64,000 nucleotides of DNA from Thermohalobaculum sp039184865 (GTDB lineage Bacteria; Pseudomonadota; Alphaproteobacteria; Rhodobacterales; Rhodobacteraceae). The translations under genes were made by a program, and so were the position numbers. Location of the stretch: assembly GCA_039184865.1 (NCBI GenBank), contig JBCDAV010000026.1:1-64000 (forward strand), given 5' to 3'. Every line of letters starts with the position of its first letter. Positions within the stretch are counted from its first letter, which is position 1. Below the pieces are notes generated by a model, which worked only from the letters and a program-made list of their open reading frames with translations, did no database searches and was not told the DNA's origin. This document shows, piece by piece, positions 34,524 to 43,991 of this stretch.

Positions 34524-35843
34524 ATGGACGTACAGGCCAGATTGCAGGAGGCAATCGCCGCGCATCAGAATGGCGATCTCGAGGCAGCCGGACCGATCTA
34601 CAAGGAAATATTGAACCACGATCCCGAGCAGGCCGACGCGTTGCATTTCGCGGGTCTTCTGGCGCATCAGGCCGGGGATGACGAGCAGGGCGTGACATTG
34701 ATCAAACGCTCACTCGAGATCCATCCGGGCAACGCAGGCGCGCACAATAATCTCGGCAATATCTACAAGCGGGCCGGACAGGTCGGCGAGGCAATCGATT
34801 GCTACCACGCCGCACTCGGCATCGACCAACGGCACGCCGATACCTGGAACAATTTCGGCGTTCTTCTGCGGGTATCTGAGCGCTATGAGGAGGCCGAGCG
34901 CGCCTTGCAAAGCGCCGTCGCAGTCGATCCCAAACACGCAGAGGCGTGGCATAATCTCGGCCTGCTGTATCTGCTGACCGGCCATCTCGAGCCCGCCGGA
35001 GATGCCTTCGAGACCTGCCTTGACCTCGGCACCAAGAAATGGGGCGACCCAGTATGGCACGCCCGCGTGCTCTGTGCCATCGGGCGGCGCGACCGCGCGC
35101 TCGAGCAGATGGAGCTTTATCTCGAACGCAATCCCGAGGACCCCGTGGCTCTGCACCAGCTTGCGGCGCTGAAGGGCGAGGAAGTCGATCGCGCCTCGGA
35201 CGGATACGTGATGAAGCACTTCGACAGTTTCGCCGAAAGCTTCGACGAGGTTCTCGCACGGCTCGATTATCAGGCGCCGCAGATCGTCGGCGGCGTAGTC
35301 GATCAGCTCATGGAGGGACGCGAGCCGATTGGCGACGTGGTCGATCTAGGTTGCGGGACCGGCCTCTGCGGACCTTTGATCCGGCGGCACTGCAAGGTGC
35401 TCACCGGCATGGATCTGTCCGAGGGCATGTTGCGCAAGGCTGCGGTGCTCAAGCAGGACGATGGAAACCGCGTCTACGACCATCTGGTTCAAGCCGAACT
35501 CGTGACGTTCCTCAGCGAGGCGCCGCGCGACTGTTTCGGTATGGCGACCTGCGTCGACACGCTTTGCTACTTCGGCCCGCTCGATGAGATGATGGGCGCG
35601 CTGGCTCCGGCCCTGCGTCCCGGCGGCATCCTGGTGGCCACGGTTGAGCGCTGCGATGACACCGCAGGCCCCGGCTACGTGATTGATCAGTCCGGTCGCT
35701 ACAGCCATTCCGAGGCCTATCTGCGCCAGACGGCGGAAGGCGCGGGGCTCGACTTCATCTCGGCCGAGCCCAAGGTCCTCCGCAAGGAACTCGGTGCGGA
35801 CGTGAACGGCTATGTCTTCGTGGTGCAACGTCCCGCAGGTTGA
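34524..35843 (+). CDS. TPR repeat - SAM methyltransferase fusion
   Basis: 439 aa. The N-terminal 220 residues form five or six tetratricopeptide repeats (for example AHNNLGNIYKRAGQVGEAID and AWHNLGLLYLLTGHLEPAGD). The C-terminal half is a class I methyltransferase with motif I VVDLGCGTGLCGP and DLSEGMLRKA. Such fusions act on protein or glycan targets held by the TPRs. The target is unknown; the divergent neighbour is a sulfotransferase. I chose ATG 34524 (AAGGAA upstream); a GTG 6 codons earlier is possible. Confidence 0.88.
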   Translation: MDVQARLQEAIAAHQNGDLEAAGPIYKEILNHDPEQADALHFAGLLAHQAGDDEQGVTLIKRSLEIHPGNAGAHNNLGNIYKRAGQVGEAIDCYHAALGIDQRHADTWNNFGVLLRVSERYEEAERALQSAVAVDPKHAEAWHNLGLLYLLTGHLEPAGDAFETCLDLGTKKWGDPVWHARVLCAIGRRDRALEQMELYLERNPEDPVALHQLAALKGEEVDRASDGYVMKHFDSFAESFDEVLARLDYQAPQIVGGVVDQLMEGREPIGDVVDLGCGTGLCGPLIRRHCKVLTGMDLSEGMLRKAAVLKQDDGNRVYDHLVQAELVTFLSEAPRDCFGMATCVDTLCYFGPLDEMMGALAPALRPGGILVATVERCDDTAGPGYVIDQSGRYSHSEAYLRQTAEGAGLDFISAEPKVLRKELGADVNGYVFVVQRPAG

Positions 35844-36000
35844 TTCTGTCGCCTTTCGACAACTTGCCGCGACGTTGCCGTGTCTTCGCCCTTGCGGCGC
35901 CCAAAAGCATTGGCCATGGTGACATTTCTACAACCGGGCCGAGCGGGGGCGGCGGTCCGGAGAACCAAAAGGGCACCGCACACCACACGGGGGAGATATC

Positions 36001-36312
36001 ATGGCGGGAGATAAGGACACTTTCGAGGTCTACAAAGACAAACGCGGCGAGTTTCGCTGGCGGCGCAAGGCGTCGAACGGCAAGATCGTCGGCGCGTCCT
36101 CGGAAGGCTACAACAAGAAGAAAGACGCCGAGGCCAACATGAACCGCGGCTACAACGAAAAGGACAAGTGGGAGTTCTACAAGGACAAGCGTGGCGAGTA
36201 CCGCTGGCGCCGCAAGGCCGTGAACGGAAACATCATCGGCGCGTCCTCGGAGGGCTACACCAAGAAGAAAGATGCCGAGGCCAACGCCGCCCGGCAGGGT
36301 TACAAGGCCTGA
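36001..36312 (+). CDS. DUF1508 (YegP-like) tandem-repeat protein
   Basis: 103-aa basic, soluble protein made of two near-identical DUF1508 repeats. Each has the pattern (F/Y)YKDKRGE(F/Y)RWRRKA.NG.I(V/I)GASSEGY.KKKDAEAN (about 9-47 and 59-97). Function of the family is unknown; members bind as small beta-alpha dimers and are sometimes stress-linked. ATG 36001 follows GGGGGAG. It stands alone, followed by a hairpin, so it is probably monocistronic. Confidence 0.92.
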   Translation: MAGDKDTFEVYKDKRGEFRWRRKASNGKIVGASSEGYNKKKDAEANMNRGYNEKDKWEFYKDKRGEYRWRRKAVNGNIIGASSEGYTKKKDAEANAARQGYKA

Positions 36313-36323
36313 CCTGAAGATCG

Positions 36324-36342
36324 GGATGGGTTTCGCCCATCC
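36324..36342 (+). terminator. Hairpin after DUF1508 gene
   Basis: 7-bp stem GGATGGG / CCCATCC with loop TTTCG, 11 nt after the DUF1508 stop. No T run follows (TAGCCACA), so it is only a candidate terminator. Confidence 0.5.
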
Positions 36343-36428
36343 TAGCCACACAGCCATCACAGGTACGATTGACCTGACTTCGCGCGCGGCGGAACCTCCG
36401 ATACGTCCACCGCGCCGGAGACCTTTCC

Positions 36429-38096
36429 ATGTCTGACTACACCGTCGCAGATCTCGTGGCCGAGTTTCTCGACCGGATCGGCGTGGACACCTCCTTCGGT
36501 ATCATCTCTGTTCACAACATCCCGATGATGGATGCGATCCGGACGCGCAACCGTATCCGGATGATCCCGACGCGCGGCGAAGCCGGCGGGGCGCACATGG
36601 CCGATGGCTACGCGCGGGTGACAGGACGTTTGGGCGTGCTGATCACATCGACCGGGCCGGGTGCGGCCAACGCCGTCGGCGGGCTGGTGGAGGCAAGGTT
36701 CGCAGCGACACCCCTGCTCCACATCACGGGGCAAAGCCGCACGGCCCATCTCGGGCGCGGAATGGGGACGACCCACGACGTGGACGATCAACTCGGAATG
36801 CTGGCCGCGTCCGGAAAAGCGGCATTCCGCGTCTCCTCGGCCCGGGAGGCGCTCGGAACATTGACGCGCGCGGCGACCGGGGCCCTGTCCGCGCCCTGCG
36901 GGCCGGTCAGCGTGGAGATCCCGATCGACGTTCAGCGCACGGCGATCGAAAGGCCCGAAGCGCTCGATCATCTGCAATTGCCGATCCCGGATCTGCCCCA
37001 AGCGTCAGATAGCATGCTGGAGGCCCTCGCGGACCGCGTCCGGGCCGCGCGGCGGCCGATGCTCTGGGTGGGAAACGGTGCAGGCGGTGCGGGCGCTCAG
37101 GTCCGTCGCATGCTCGATCTTGGTTTTGGCATGGTCTGCTCCTGGAACGGGCGCGGCGTGGTCTCGGAAGACCATCCGATGAACCTCGGCGGCCTGAACG
37201 GCGGCGGCGTGCCGATGATCGAGGAATTCTACGCCTCATGCGATCTGCTGCTGGTCTGCGGGTCGCGGTTGCGCGGGCACGAGACCATAGACTTTTCAAT
37301 CGGGCTTCCGGCGCCGCTCGTTCAGATCGATATCGACCCCGCCGCCGATGGCAGAACCTACCCGAACGATCTCTTTGTGTTGGGCGATTTGGCGCAGGTG
37401 CTCGACGGCTTGGCTGATCGCCTAAACGGCTGGACGCCGGACGCAGCGTTCGCGGACGAGTTTGCGACGATGAGGTCCGGTGCCCGCAAGGCATTTGCGG
37501 CGACTCTCGGCCCATACGAGACTTTCGCGAGCCAACTGCGGACTGCCCTGCCTCGTGACGCAATCTTCGCCCGCGACGTGACGATCAACCACTCGACCTG
37601 GGGCAACCGGCTTTTCCCGCTGCACGACGCGCGCAGCAACATCTATCCGGTCGGCGCCGGGATCGGACAGGGTCTCAGCCTCGCCATAGGAGCCGCCATC
37701 GGCGCAGAGCAAACCGAAACCGGGCGGAAGACGCTTTGCATGACCGGCGACGGAGGTCTCATGCTCAATCTGGGAGAACTCTGGACGGCCGTACAGGAAC
37801 GCCCGAACATCGTGATCATGGTGATGAACGACGCCGGTTACGGCGTGATCCGGCACATCCAGGATGCGACCGGCGCAGGCCGAGCCTTCGAGACGCTCAA
37901 CCTGCCCGATCTCAGCACACTCGCAGCGACCGCCGGCCTGCCGTTCTATTCAGTGACCGATCCCGAAACGCTCGGCCCGACCGTGGCGGAGGCCGTCTCT
38001 CGCGACGGCCCGGTGATTGTCGAAGTCGATATGACCACGATCGGAGCCCATCCACCGTACTTCCCTTATGGCCCCAAGGTGGTTCGCGTGGACTGA
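36429..38096 (+). CDS. Thiamine-diphosphate-dependent enzyme, acetolactate-synthase-like
   Basis: 555-aa enzyme of the POX/ALS superfamily. The ThDP-activating Glu lies in PTRGEAGGAHMADGYAR. The ThDP/Mg motif is GDGGLMLNLGELWTAVQ followed by MVMNDAGYG. Family members include acetolactate synthase, benzoylformate decarboxylase and related 2-keto acid enzymes. No ALS small subunit or ilvC is adjacent, so an amino-acid role is unlikely; the neighbourhood of permease, SDR, monooxygenase, GST and crotonase suggests catabolism. ATG 36429 has GGAG upstream. Confidence 0.88.
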   Translation: MSDYTVADLVAEFLDRIGVDTSFGIISVHNIPMMDAIRTRNRIRMIPTRGEAGGAHMADGYARVTGRLGVLITSTGPGAANAVGGLVEARFAATPLLHITGQSRTAHLGRGMGTTHDVDDQLGMLAASGKAAFRVSSAREALGTLTRAATGALSAPCGPVSVEIPIDVQRTAIERPEALDHLQLPIPDLPQASDSMLEALADRVRAARRPMLWVGNGAGGAGAQVRRMLDLGFGMVCSWNGRGVVSEDHPMNLGGLNGGGVPMIEEFYASCDLLLVCGSRLRGHETIDFSIGLPAPLVQIDIDPAADGRTYPNDLFVLGDLAQVLDGLADRLNGWTPDAAFADEFATMRSGARKAFAATLGPYETFASQLRTALPRDAIFARDVTINHSTWGNRLFPLHDARSNIYPVGAGIGQGLSLAIGAAIGAEQTETGRKTLCMTGDGGLMLNLGELWTAVQERPNIVIMVMNDAGYGVIRHIQDATGAGRAFETLNLPDLSTLAATAGLPFYSVTDPETLGPTVAEAVSRDGPVIVEVDMTTIGAHPPYFPYGPKVVRVD

Positions 38097-38100
38097 GCGG

Positions 38101-38850
38101 ATGATCGAGGCGTTCCTTCCCTCCGAACTCGGCCCCCTGACGGCCACTGCGCTTCTCGGCGTCAGCTTTCTCGGGTCATTCATCACCGCGGCCTTCGGCA
38201 TTGGCGGGGGTGTCGTCGTCCTCGCTGTCTTCGCGAGCCTGCTGGCTCCGGCGGCACTCATTCCGGTGCACGGCGTCGTCCAACTCGGCTCCAATGCCGG
38301 GCGCGCGCTGATCATGCGCGAGCACATTTCGCGCGCGGTGTTCGTTCCCTTTGTCATCGGTGCGCTCATCGGTGTCGCGATCGGCGGTGTCGTCGTCGTC
38401 GATCTGCCGCCGCACATCATTCAGATCGCCGTCGGCCTGTTCATTCTCTGGAGCATCGTTGCGCGTCCGCCGGCGTTCCTGCGCCGCGCCGCCTGGCTCG
38501 CCGGCGGGTTTTCCTCGTTCCTGACGATGTTCTTCGGCGCCACGGGGCCCTTCGTTGCCGCCTATATCAAGACCCAGGGTTTCGAGCGGACGACCCATAC
38601 CGGCACGCACGCAGCCTGCATGACTCTGCAACACGGTCTCAAAGTTTTCGCCTTCGGGCTTCTCGGCTTCGCCTTCGGACCCTATATACCCCTGATCGTC
38701 GGGATGATCGCGTTTGGCTTTGCCGGGACGGTTGTGGGCCGCAAGGTCCTGATGAAGATCGACGAGAAGCGCTTCAAACTCGCACTCAACACGATGCTGG
38801 TCCTGCTTTCCCTCAGACTGATCTGGGCCGGCGTATCTACCTACCTGTAG
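38101..38850 (+). CDS. TauE/SafE family permease
   Basis: 249-aa membrane protein with about seven to eight helices. The two family glycine motifs are visible: FGIGGGVVVLAV (about 32-43) and FGATGPFVAAYI in the second half, reflecting its duplication. Members export sulfite, sulfoacetate or other organosulfonates or organic acids. It begins 4 nt after the ThDP-enzyme stop, so the two are co-transcribed; the enzyme may act on its substrate. I chose ATG 38101; an ATG at 38068 would overlap the previous gene by 29 nt without a site. Confidence 0.87.
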   Translation: MIEAFLPSELGPLTATALLGVSFLGSFITAAFGIGGGVVVLAVFASLLAPAALIPVHGVVQLGSNAGRALIMREHISRAVFVPFVIGALIGVAIGGVVVVDLPPHIIQIAVGLFILWSIVARPPAFLRRAAWLAGGFSSFLTMFFGATGPFVAAYIKTQGFERTTHTGTHAACMTLQHGLKVFAFGLLGFAFGPYIPLIVGMIAFGFAGTVVGRKVLMKIDEKRFKLALNTMLVLLSLRLIWAGVSTYL

Positions 38851-38894
38851 GTCGTCGCCTGACGATCACCTACCTATCAACAGGGAGTCTCCTC

Positions 38895-39662
38895 ATGACG
38901 GATCTTTCCGGAAAAAGCGCCGTGGTTACAGGCGCAAGCCGGGGCATTGGCGCCGAGACAGCCAAGGTGCTCGCCAAGGCCGGGGCATCGGTGGTGCTTG
39001 CCGCCCGCACCGCAACTCAGATCGAAACGCTCGCCGCCGAAATCTCGGACGCAGGAGGCAACGCGAAGGCCGTTGCCTGCGATGTCTCGGACTACGCAGA
39101 ATTCGGAAAGGCCATCGAAGCGGCAAAGGACATGACCGGGTCGCTCGACGTTCTGGTCAACAATGCCGGCGTCATCGACCCGATCGGCCACCTGTCGGAC
39201 TCCGATCCGGCAGAGTGGACCCGCGCGGCGACGATCAACTACTTCTCCGTCTACAATGGTTTGCGCCATGCCCTGCCGATCATGACGGCACAGGGTTCGG
39301 GAACCATCGTGAACGTTTCCTCCGGCGCTGCGCACGGCCCAATGGAGGGCTGGTCGCACTACTGCTCGGCCAAGGCGGCAGACGCCATGCTGACACGCTG
39401 CGCCGACAAGGAGTGTCGCGAGGCGGGCGTCCGGGTTATGGGCCTGAGCCCCGGCACCGTTGCGACGTACATGCAGGAGGCGATCAGCGCATCGGGCATC
39501 AATCCCGTGTCCAAGCTCGACTGGTCGGCGCACATCCCGGCCGACTGGCCTGCGCGCGCGATCCTCTGGATGTGCGGACCGGATGCCGACGAGTTCATCG
39601 GCGAGGAGGTCAAGCTGCGCGAGGACGATATTCGTCGGCGGGCCGGTCTGATCCCTGCCTAA
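38895..39662 (+). CDS. Short-chain dehydrogenase/reductase
   Basis: 255-aa classical SDR using NAD(P). Cofactor motif TGASRGIG (12-19), NNAG (about 91-94), catalytic Ser in VNVSSGAA and YxxxK as SHYCSAKAA. The segment VLAARTATQ after the second strand carries a basic residue, hinting at NADP preference. Substrate unknown. ATG 38895 follows GGGAG; 44 nt behind the permease gene on the same strand. Confidence 0.92.
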   Translation: MTDLSGKSAVVTGASRGIGAETAKVLAKAGASVVLAARTATQIETLAAEISDAGGNAKAVACDVSDYAEFGKAIEAAKDMTGSLDVLVNNAGVIDPIGHLSDSDPAEWTRAATINYFSVYNGLRHALPIMTAQGSGTIVNVSSGAAHGPMEGWSHYCSAKAADAMLTRCADKECREAGVRVMGLSPGTVATYMQEAISASGINPVSKLDWSAHIPADWPARAILWMCGPDADEFIGEEVKLREDDIRRRAGLIPA

Positions 39663-39786
39663 GCACAGCGGCGGATCGTCAGGTCGAGCCGGTTCTCGTT
39701 CAGCAGCCGGGGTCTGGCGAGCGCCAGAACCCCGATGCCGTTCGCAAACTGGAAAAACTTCAGGCGCAAGCCGGTCCGAGACTCAT

Positions 39787-41421
39787 TCAGCCGCGCCGGA
39801 AGCCCTCATAGCCGTTCGCGACCACAGCCTCGCACTTTTCAACGTAGCGCGGGAAACCGCCGATATACGGCATGAAGACCTTCGGCTTGCCGGCGATGTT
39901 CTCGCCCGTGTACCAGGACGAACACGACGACCTCAGATGCTCGCCCGCAACATCGAGATTGTGCGCGACCCAATCTGCCTCGGCGTCTTCCTCAGCCTCG
40001 AGGCTCTCCAGGCCCTGATCACGCATCCATACCAGACACTCTGCAATCCATTCGCAGTGCTGCTCGATCGACGGCAGCATGTTGGTGAAGACCGACGGGG
40101 AGCCAGGCCCGGTCACGGTGAACAGATTGGGGAAACCCGACACCGCGAGGCCAAGATAACACTTCGGCCCGTCGACCCAGTGTTCCGAGAGCTTGCGCCC
40201 CTGCCGACCCTGAATGTTCATGCGCAGCAAGGCCCCGGTCATCGCGTCGAAACCGATGGCAAGAACGATGGTGTCCGCGTCGAAAGACCGATCGCCGGAA
40301 TGCACGGCATTTTCGCTGATCGAGACCGGGTTCTTCGATACATCGACGAGCGTCACGTGCGGTAGGTTGTAGGTCTTGTAGTAGTCCGTATCGACGCACA
40401 GGCGTTTGCAGCCTATCGTGTTCGACGGGCAAAGTGTCTCGGCCGTTTCAGGATCGTCAACGATCTCGCGGATCTTCGAGCGGACGAACTCGGCAGCGCT
40501 GGCGTTCGCATCGGCATCGAACATCAGATCGACGAAGGCCGCCATGAACGCCAGACCGCCCTTGTCCCATCTTCGCTGGAATTCGGCCCACTGCTCCTCG
40601 CGCCCGACCTCCCTCGCGACCGCATCGAAGTCGATATCGAAATCTGCCGCCGATGGCATGCGCTTCTGCAAGGCTCTCAGGTCGTCGTAATGCGCCTTGA
40701 TGTCCGCCATGAAGCCGGGATCCATTGGCGCGTTCTTTGCGGGTACCGAATAGTTCGGCGTGCGCTGGAACACGGTCAGCTGATCACATTGCTCTGCGAT
40801 GATCGGGATCGACTGGATTGCCGAGGAGCCTGTCCCGACAACAGCGACCTTCTCCCCGTCGAAGCGGACTTCCTCATGTGGCCAGAGAGAGGTTCGGAGG
40901 ATCCGGCCCTTGAAGCTTTCCTCGCCCGGGAACTTGGTCTTGTTCGGCGCAGATAAACATCCGGTCGCCATGATGCAGCGCGGAGCCGTGACTACGGCTC
41001 CCGCCTCGGTCGTCAGCGTCCACTCCTTCGCCGCATCGTCGAAACGGGCCGACACCACGCGCGTGTCGAAGCAGATGTCACGGCGCAGGTCGTGCCGGTC
41101 CGCGATGTGGTTGGCATAGCGCAGAAGTTCACCCTGCGGCGCATAGCGCTCGGACCAGTTCCACTCCTGTTGCAGTTCCTTGTCGAACTGCATCGAGTAC
41201 TGCATCGACTCGATGTCGACCCGCGCACCGGGATACCGGTTCCAGTACCAGGTCCCACCTACGCCCGAGGCCGCGTCTAGGGCGACCGCATCGAACCCGT
41301 TGTCGCGCATCAGCTTGAGCAGGTACATTCCGGCAAAGCCCGCGCCGACGATGACGACATCGACCCGCGCCGGAACCGTCGTCCGGCCTTGCCGTTGCGT
41401 ATCCGCCTGTCCGTCCGGCAT
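39787..41421 (-). CDS. Flavin-containing monooxygenase, Baeyer-Villiger type with altered fingerprint
   Basis: 544-aa FAD/NADPH enzyme. FAD motif GAGFAG (26-31), GGTWYWNRYPGARVD (55-69), NADPH motif GTGSSAIQ (about 197) and MATGCLSAPN. The Baeyer-Villiger fingerprint FxGxxxHxxxW(P/D) reads F170-KG-RIL-R176-TSL-W180-P: the His is Arg (codon CGA, 40896-40894). That His matters for catalysis in characterised enzymes, so this one may be an N-/S-oxygenase or act differently. I chose ATG 41421 (GGAGGGG upstream); the ORF could extend 69 codons but those are not homologous. Confidence 0.88.
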   Translation of the reverse strand: MPDGQADTQRQGRTTVPARVDVVIVGAGFAGMYLLKLMRDNGFDAVALDAASGVGGTWYWNRYPGARVDIESMQYSMQFDKELQQEWNWSERYAPQGELLRYANHIADRHDLRRDICFDTRVVSARFDDAAKEWTLTTEAGAVVTAPRCIMATGCLSAPNKTKFPGEESFKGRILRTSLWPHEEVRFDGEKVAVVGTGSSAIQSIPIIAEQCDQLTVFQRTPNYSVPAKNAPMDPGFMADIKAHYDDLRALQKRMPSAADFDIDFDAVAREVGREEQWAEFQRRWDKGGLAFMAAFVDLMFDADANASAAEFVRSKIREIVDDPETAETLCPSNTIGCKRLCVDTDYYKTYNLPHVTLVDVSKNPVSISENAVHSGDRSFDADTIVLAIGFDAMTGALLRMNIQGRQGRKLSEHWVDGPKCYLGLAVSGFPNLFTVTGPGSPSVFTNMLPSIEQHCEWIAECLVWMRDQGLESLEAEEDAEADWVAHNLDVAGEHLRSSCSSWYTGENIAGKPKVFMPYIGGFPRYVEKCEAVVANGYEGFRRG

Positions 41422-41582
41422 CTGCCCCTCCAGCCCTGCTGCGGCACGGATGTGCCATGAAACCAGCCAGCACGCCAATATCTGGACCGAAGACGCGCGG
41501 CGTCTATCCCGATGCTGATGGCGGCGGACGTCCGTTCCGGTAATGTGGGACCACCGCCGAACGAGAAACGGGAGCGACCGCC

Positions 41583-42188
41583 ATGAAACTCTACTTCGCA
41601 CAGAATTCCCGCGCCGTGCGGACAGCATGGCTGCTCGAGGAGATCGGTCTCGACTACGAGCTCGAACGTTTCACGCTCGGCGACAAGGCGATGCGCGACC
41701 CGGAGTATCTCGCGAAGAACCCGAACGGGCGTGTCCCGGTGCTGGAAGACGGCGACGTGCGCATCACCGAGTCGACCGCCATCGCGCAGTATCTGGTCGC
41801 CCTCTACGGGGAAGGACGTTTCGCGCCAACCCCGGACAGTCCGGAGTTCCCGGTCTACCTCCAGTGGCTGCATTACGCCGAGGGCATGATCATGATGCCG
41901 ATGGGGCAGATCGTGGTCGAGACAATCCTTCTTCCGCCGGAACGCCGGTCCGAGGAACACGCGAAGCGCGCCACCAAACTGCTCGGCCGGATGCTGGTCG
42001 CCGTCGAAGCGCACATGGACGGTCGCGAGTATCTGGCCGGAGACTTCTCGGCGGCGGACACGATCACGGGCCACGCCGTTCTGATGTGCCGCCGGTTGGG
42101 TGCGAACATGGACGGCATGGACAATCTCACAGCCTACATGGATCGGCTCGAGGCCCGACCGGCCCTGCAAAAAGCCTTCGCACTGTGA
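41583..42188 (+). CDS. Glutathione S-transferase family protein
   Basis: 201-aa protein with an N-terminal thioredoxin-like domain (MKLYFAQNSRAVRTAWLLEE, with Ser9 as likely glutathione-activating residue; NGRVPVLEDGD with the cis-Pro; ESTAIAQYL) and a helical C-terminal domain. Conjugates or isomerises electrophiles with glutathione. The stop overlaps the GTG of the enoyl-CoA hydratase gene by 4 nt, so both likely serve one degradative pathway. ATG 41583. Confidence 0.92.
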   Translation: MKLYFAQNSRAVRTAWLLEEIGLDYELERFTLGDKAMRDPEYLAKNPNGRVPVLEDGDVRITESTAIAQYLVALYGEGRFAPTPDSPEFPVYLQWLHYAEGMIMMPMGQIVVETILLPPERRSEEHAKRATKLLGRMLVAVEAHMDGREYLAGDFSAADTITGHAVLMCRRLGANMDGMDNLTAYMDRLEARPALQKAFAL

Positions 42189-43006
42189 ACGAAAGAACGC
42201 TTGAGACCGGTACCGAGCAGCTTCTCGGGTCAGTCCGGGATCACGTTGCCACGCTGACCTTCAACCGGCCAGAGAAGCGCAATGCGCTCGGCGATATTGT
42301 CACGCCAGCCCTGCGACGCATGCTGCGAGAGGTAGACGAGGATCCGGACGTGCGGGTGCTGGTGATTACCGGCGCGGGTCAGGCGTTCTGCTCGGGTGGC
42401 GATGTTTCGGGCATGGGCAGCACGACCGATGGACCGGCGCGCTCGCATCAGGACAAGGTTCGCGGGCTCCAACAGAAACAGTATGAGCTGACGCTGCGCC
42501 TGCACGAAATGTCGATGCCGACAATCGCCTCCCTGCCGGGGGCTGCGGCCGGCGCCGGCATGTCGATCGCGCTCGCCTGCGATCTCAGAATCGCCTCGGA
42601 AACCGCCTTTCTGGCACCGGGCTTCGCGCGGGTCGGCCTCAGCGGCGACTACGGCGCAAGCTGGTTTCTCAACCGGCTCGTCGGTCCGGCCGAAGCCAAG
42701 GAGCTTTTCTTCACCGGCCGCCGGGTGCAGTCGGACGAAGCCCTCGCGCTGGGCCTGTTCAACGAGGTCGTGCCCTTCGATGATCTTGCGAACCGCACGC
42801 ATGAGCTTGCAACCCAGATTGCCAGCGGCCCGCCAATCGCGATCCGCTACATGAAACAGAACATCGACCGGGCATCGGCCGCCGATCTTCGCACCTGCCT
42901 CGACTGGGAAGCAGAGCGCACCGTCACATGTTCCGCTACAGACGACCACAAAGAGGCAGTGTCGTCGTTTCGCGAGAAGCGTGTCCCGGACTTCCAAGGT
43001 CATTAG
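42185..43006 (+). CDS. Enoyl-CoA hydratase/isomerase (crotonase) family protein
   Basis: 273-aa crotonase-fold enzyme acting on acyl-CoA thioesters. Oxyanion-hole segments are FCSGGDVSGMG (about 70-80) and LPGAAAGAGMSIALACD. The usual catalytic Glu positions read GLSGDYGASWFL, so at least one Glu is replaced by Asp; the exact reaction is open. It starts with GTG at 42185 within the GST stop (GTGA). Two-gene unit with GST. Confidence 0.9.
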   Translation: MNERTLETGTEQLLGSVRDHVATLTFNRPEKRNALGDIVTPALRRMLREVDEDPDVRVLVITGAGQAFCSGGDVSGMGSTTDGPARSHQDKVRGLQQKQYELTLRLHEMSMPTIASLPGAAAGAGMSIALACDLRIASETAFLAPGFARVGLSGDYGASWFLNRLVGPAEAKELFFTGRRVQSDEALALGLFNEVVPFDDLANRTHELATQIASGPPIAIRYMKQNIDRASAADLRTCLDWEAERTVTCSATDDHKEAVSSFREKRVPDFQGH

Positions 43007-43065
43007 CGCCGCGCAGACTGTCTCGACGAATTTTGTTCATGCTCAGGGCAACACGCGTTCAGCCT

Positions 43066-43803
43066 TTACGGAAATTGTACCCGGCCGCTTATTGGCCGGC
43101 TGGCTTTGCCCGGCAAGCTCATCACGGTGTTGCCAGCGGGCGGAGGCTCACGAAACAGGCACTTAGTTTTGTCGCCGCTTCGCGCATAGCATTCAAAGGC
43201 TGGAAATCGATCGAGCTTGCCCACAAAATCAACCATTACGTTCAATGGGTTGCGCCGAGTAATCACGAAGCTAACAATCCCCTCATAGTCAATATCAGCC
43301 GCCGCATAGACCAACGGATCACCGGCCTGGCCGACCAATCTCTGGCGCAGAACGTTGGCAGAATTCGAGCCGCCCGGGTACTGAACTTGGAATGGCACAC
43401 CCAGTGGCCAGGTGCGGTATCGGCCGCCGGGGCGCGTTGGTGTGGTCCAACTGCACCGGCTCATATCAGCGATCGCAAAACCCAGTTCATTTCCGTTCGA
43501 GAGATCCACCTCGGTTGTGCCTGAGCTTTCGTGATCCGAAGCCGTGACTGTTATGGACCTCCCCAAGTCAACTTCAATCCACGATCGCATCCGGACGCTA
43601 GCCGTGGCGCTTTTGTCAAAGCTGCGCTGATCGCTCAGATATCCGGCGTGCCGGTTCTTTATCGCGTTGCCCGGATGCAACCTCGCCGGCAGAGGCAAAG
43701 GGATCGCAGACTTTCCTGAGTGTTTACCTCTTCCGGGAATCACTCTGGTGTAACTAGCAACGTCACGTGGAATGAATGCGTTTAACCAGAATCTCACGCG
43801 CAT
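43066..43803 (-). CDS. Hypothetical protein, unrecognised
   Basis: 245-aa protein without signal peptide or membrane segment. It opens MRVRFWLNAFIPRDVASYTRV and has blocks GYLSDQRSFDKSATASVRMR and VMVDFVGKLDRFPAFECYA; it reads as beta-rich. ATG 43803 is preceded by a clean AGGAG, so I consider it a real gene. Its composition seems a little less G+C-rich than the neighbours. It lies alone between the crotonase gene and pyc, with 188 nt before pyc that hold nothing I can name. It could be recently acquired. Confidence 0.6.
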   Translation of the reverse strand: MRVRFWLNAFIPRDVASYTRVIPGRGKHSGKSAIPLPLPARLHPGNAIKNRHAGYLSDQRSFDKSATASVRMRSWIEVDLGRSITVTASDHESSGTTEVDLSNGNELGFAIADMSRCSWTTPTRPGGRYRTWPLGVPFQVQYPGGSNSANVLRQRLVGQAGDPLVYAAADIDYEGIVSFVITRRNPLNVMVDFVGKLDRFPAFECYARSGDKTKCLFREPPPAGNTVMSLPGKASRPISGRVQFP

Positions 43804-43991
43804 CGAGAACTCCTAAGGTAAGTGAAAACAAGCTTACTCGGACGAGATAGAGTCTACATGATTCGAATGCTGGCAGGAATAGAACTATCCTCGAGTTCTT
43901 CCATTGCCTCGACGCTTGTCGCCTGCCAGCGGTGCGGCTATGGCAGGGGACCACAAAATCTGCGCTTGGCAGCGCGTCCTCGGGGTAAAAG

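Noticed and set aside
36429..38096. Biosynthetic acetolactate synthase (ilvB)
   Set aside because: No ilvN-type small subunit or ilvC neighbour; context is a permease and catabolic-type enzymes, so only the superfamily is assigned.
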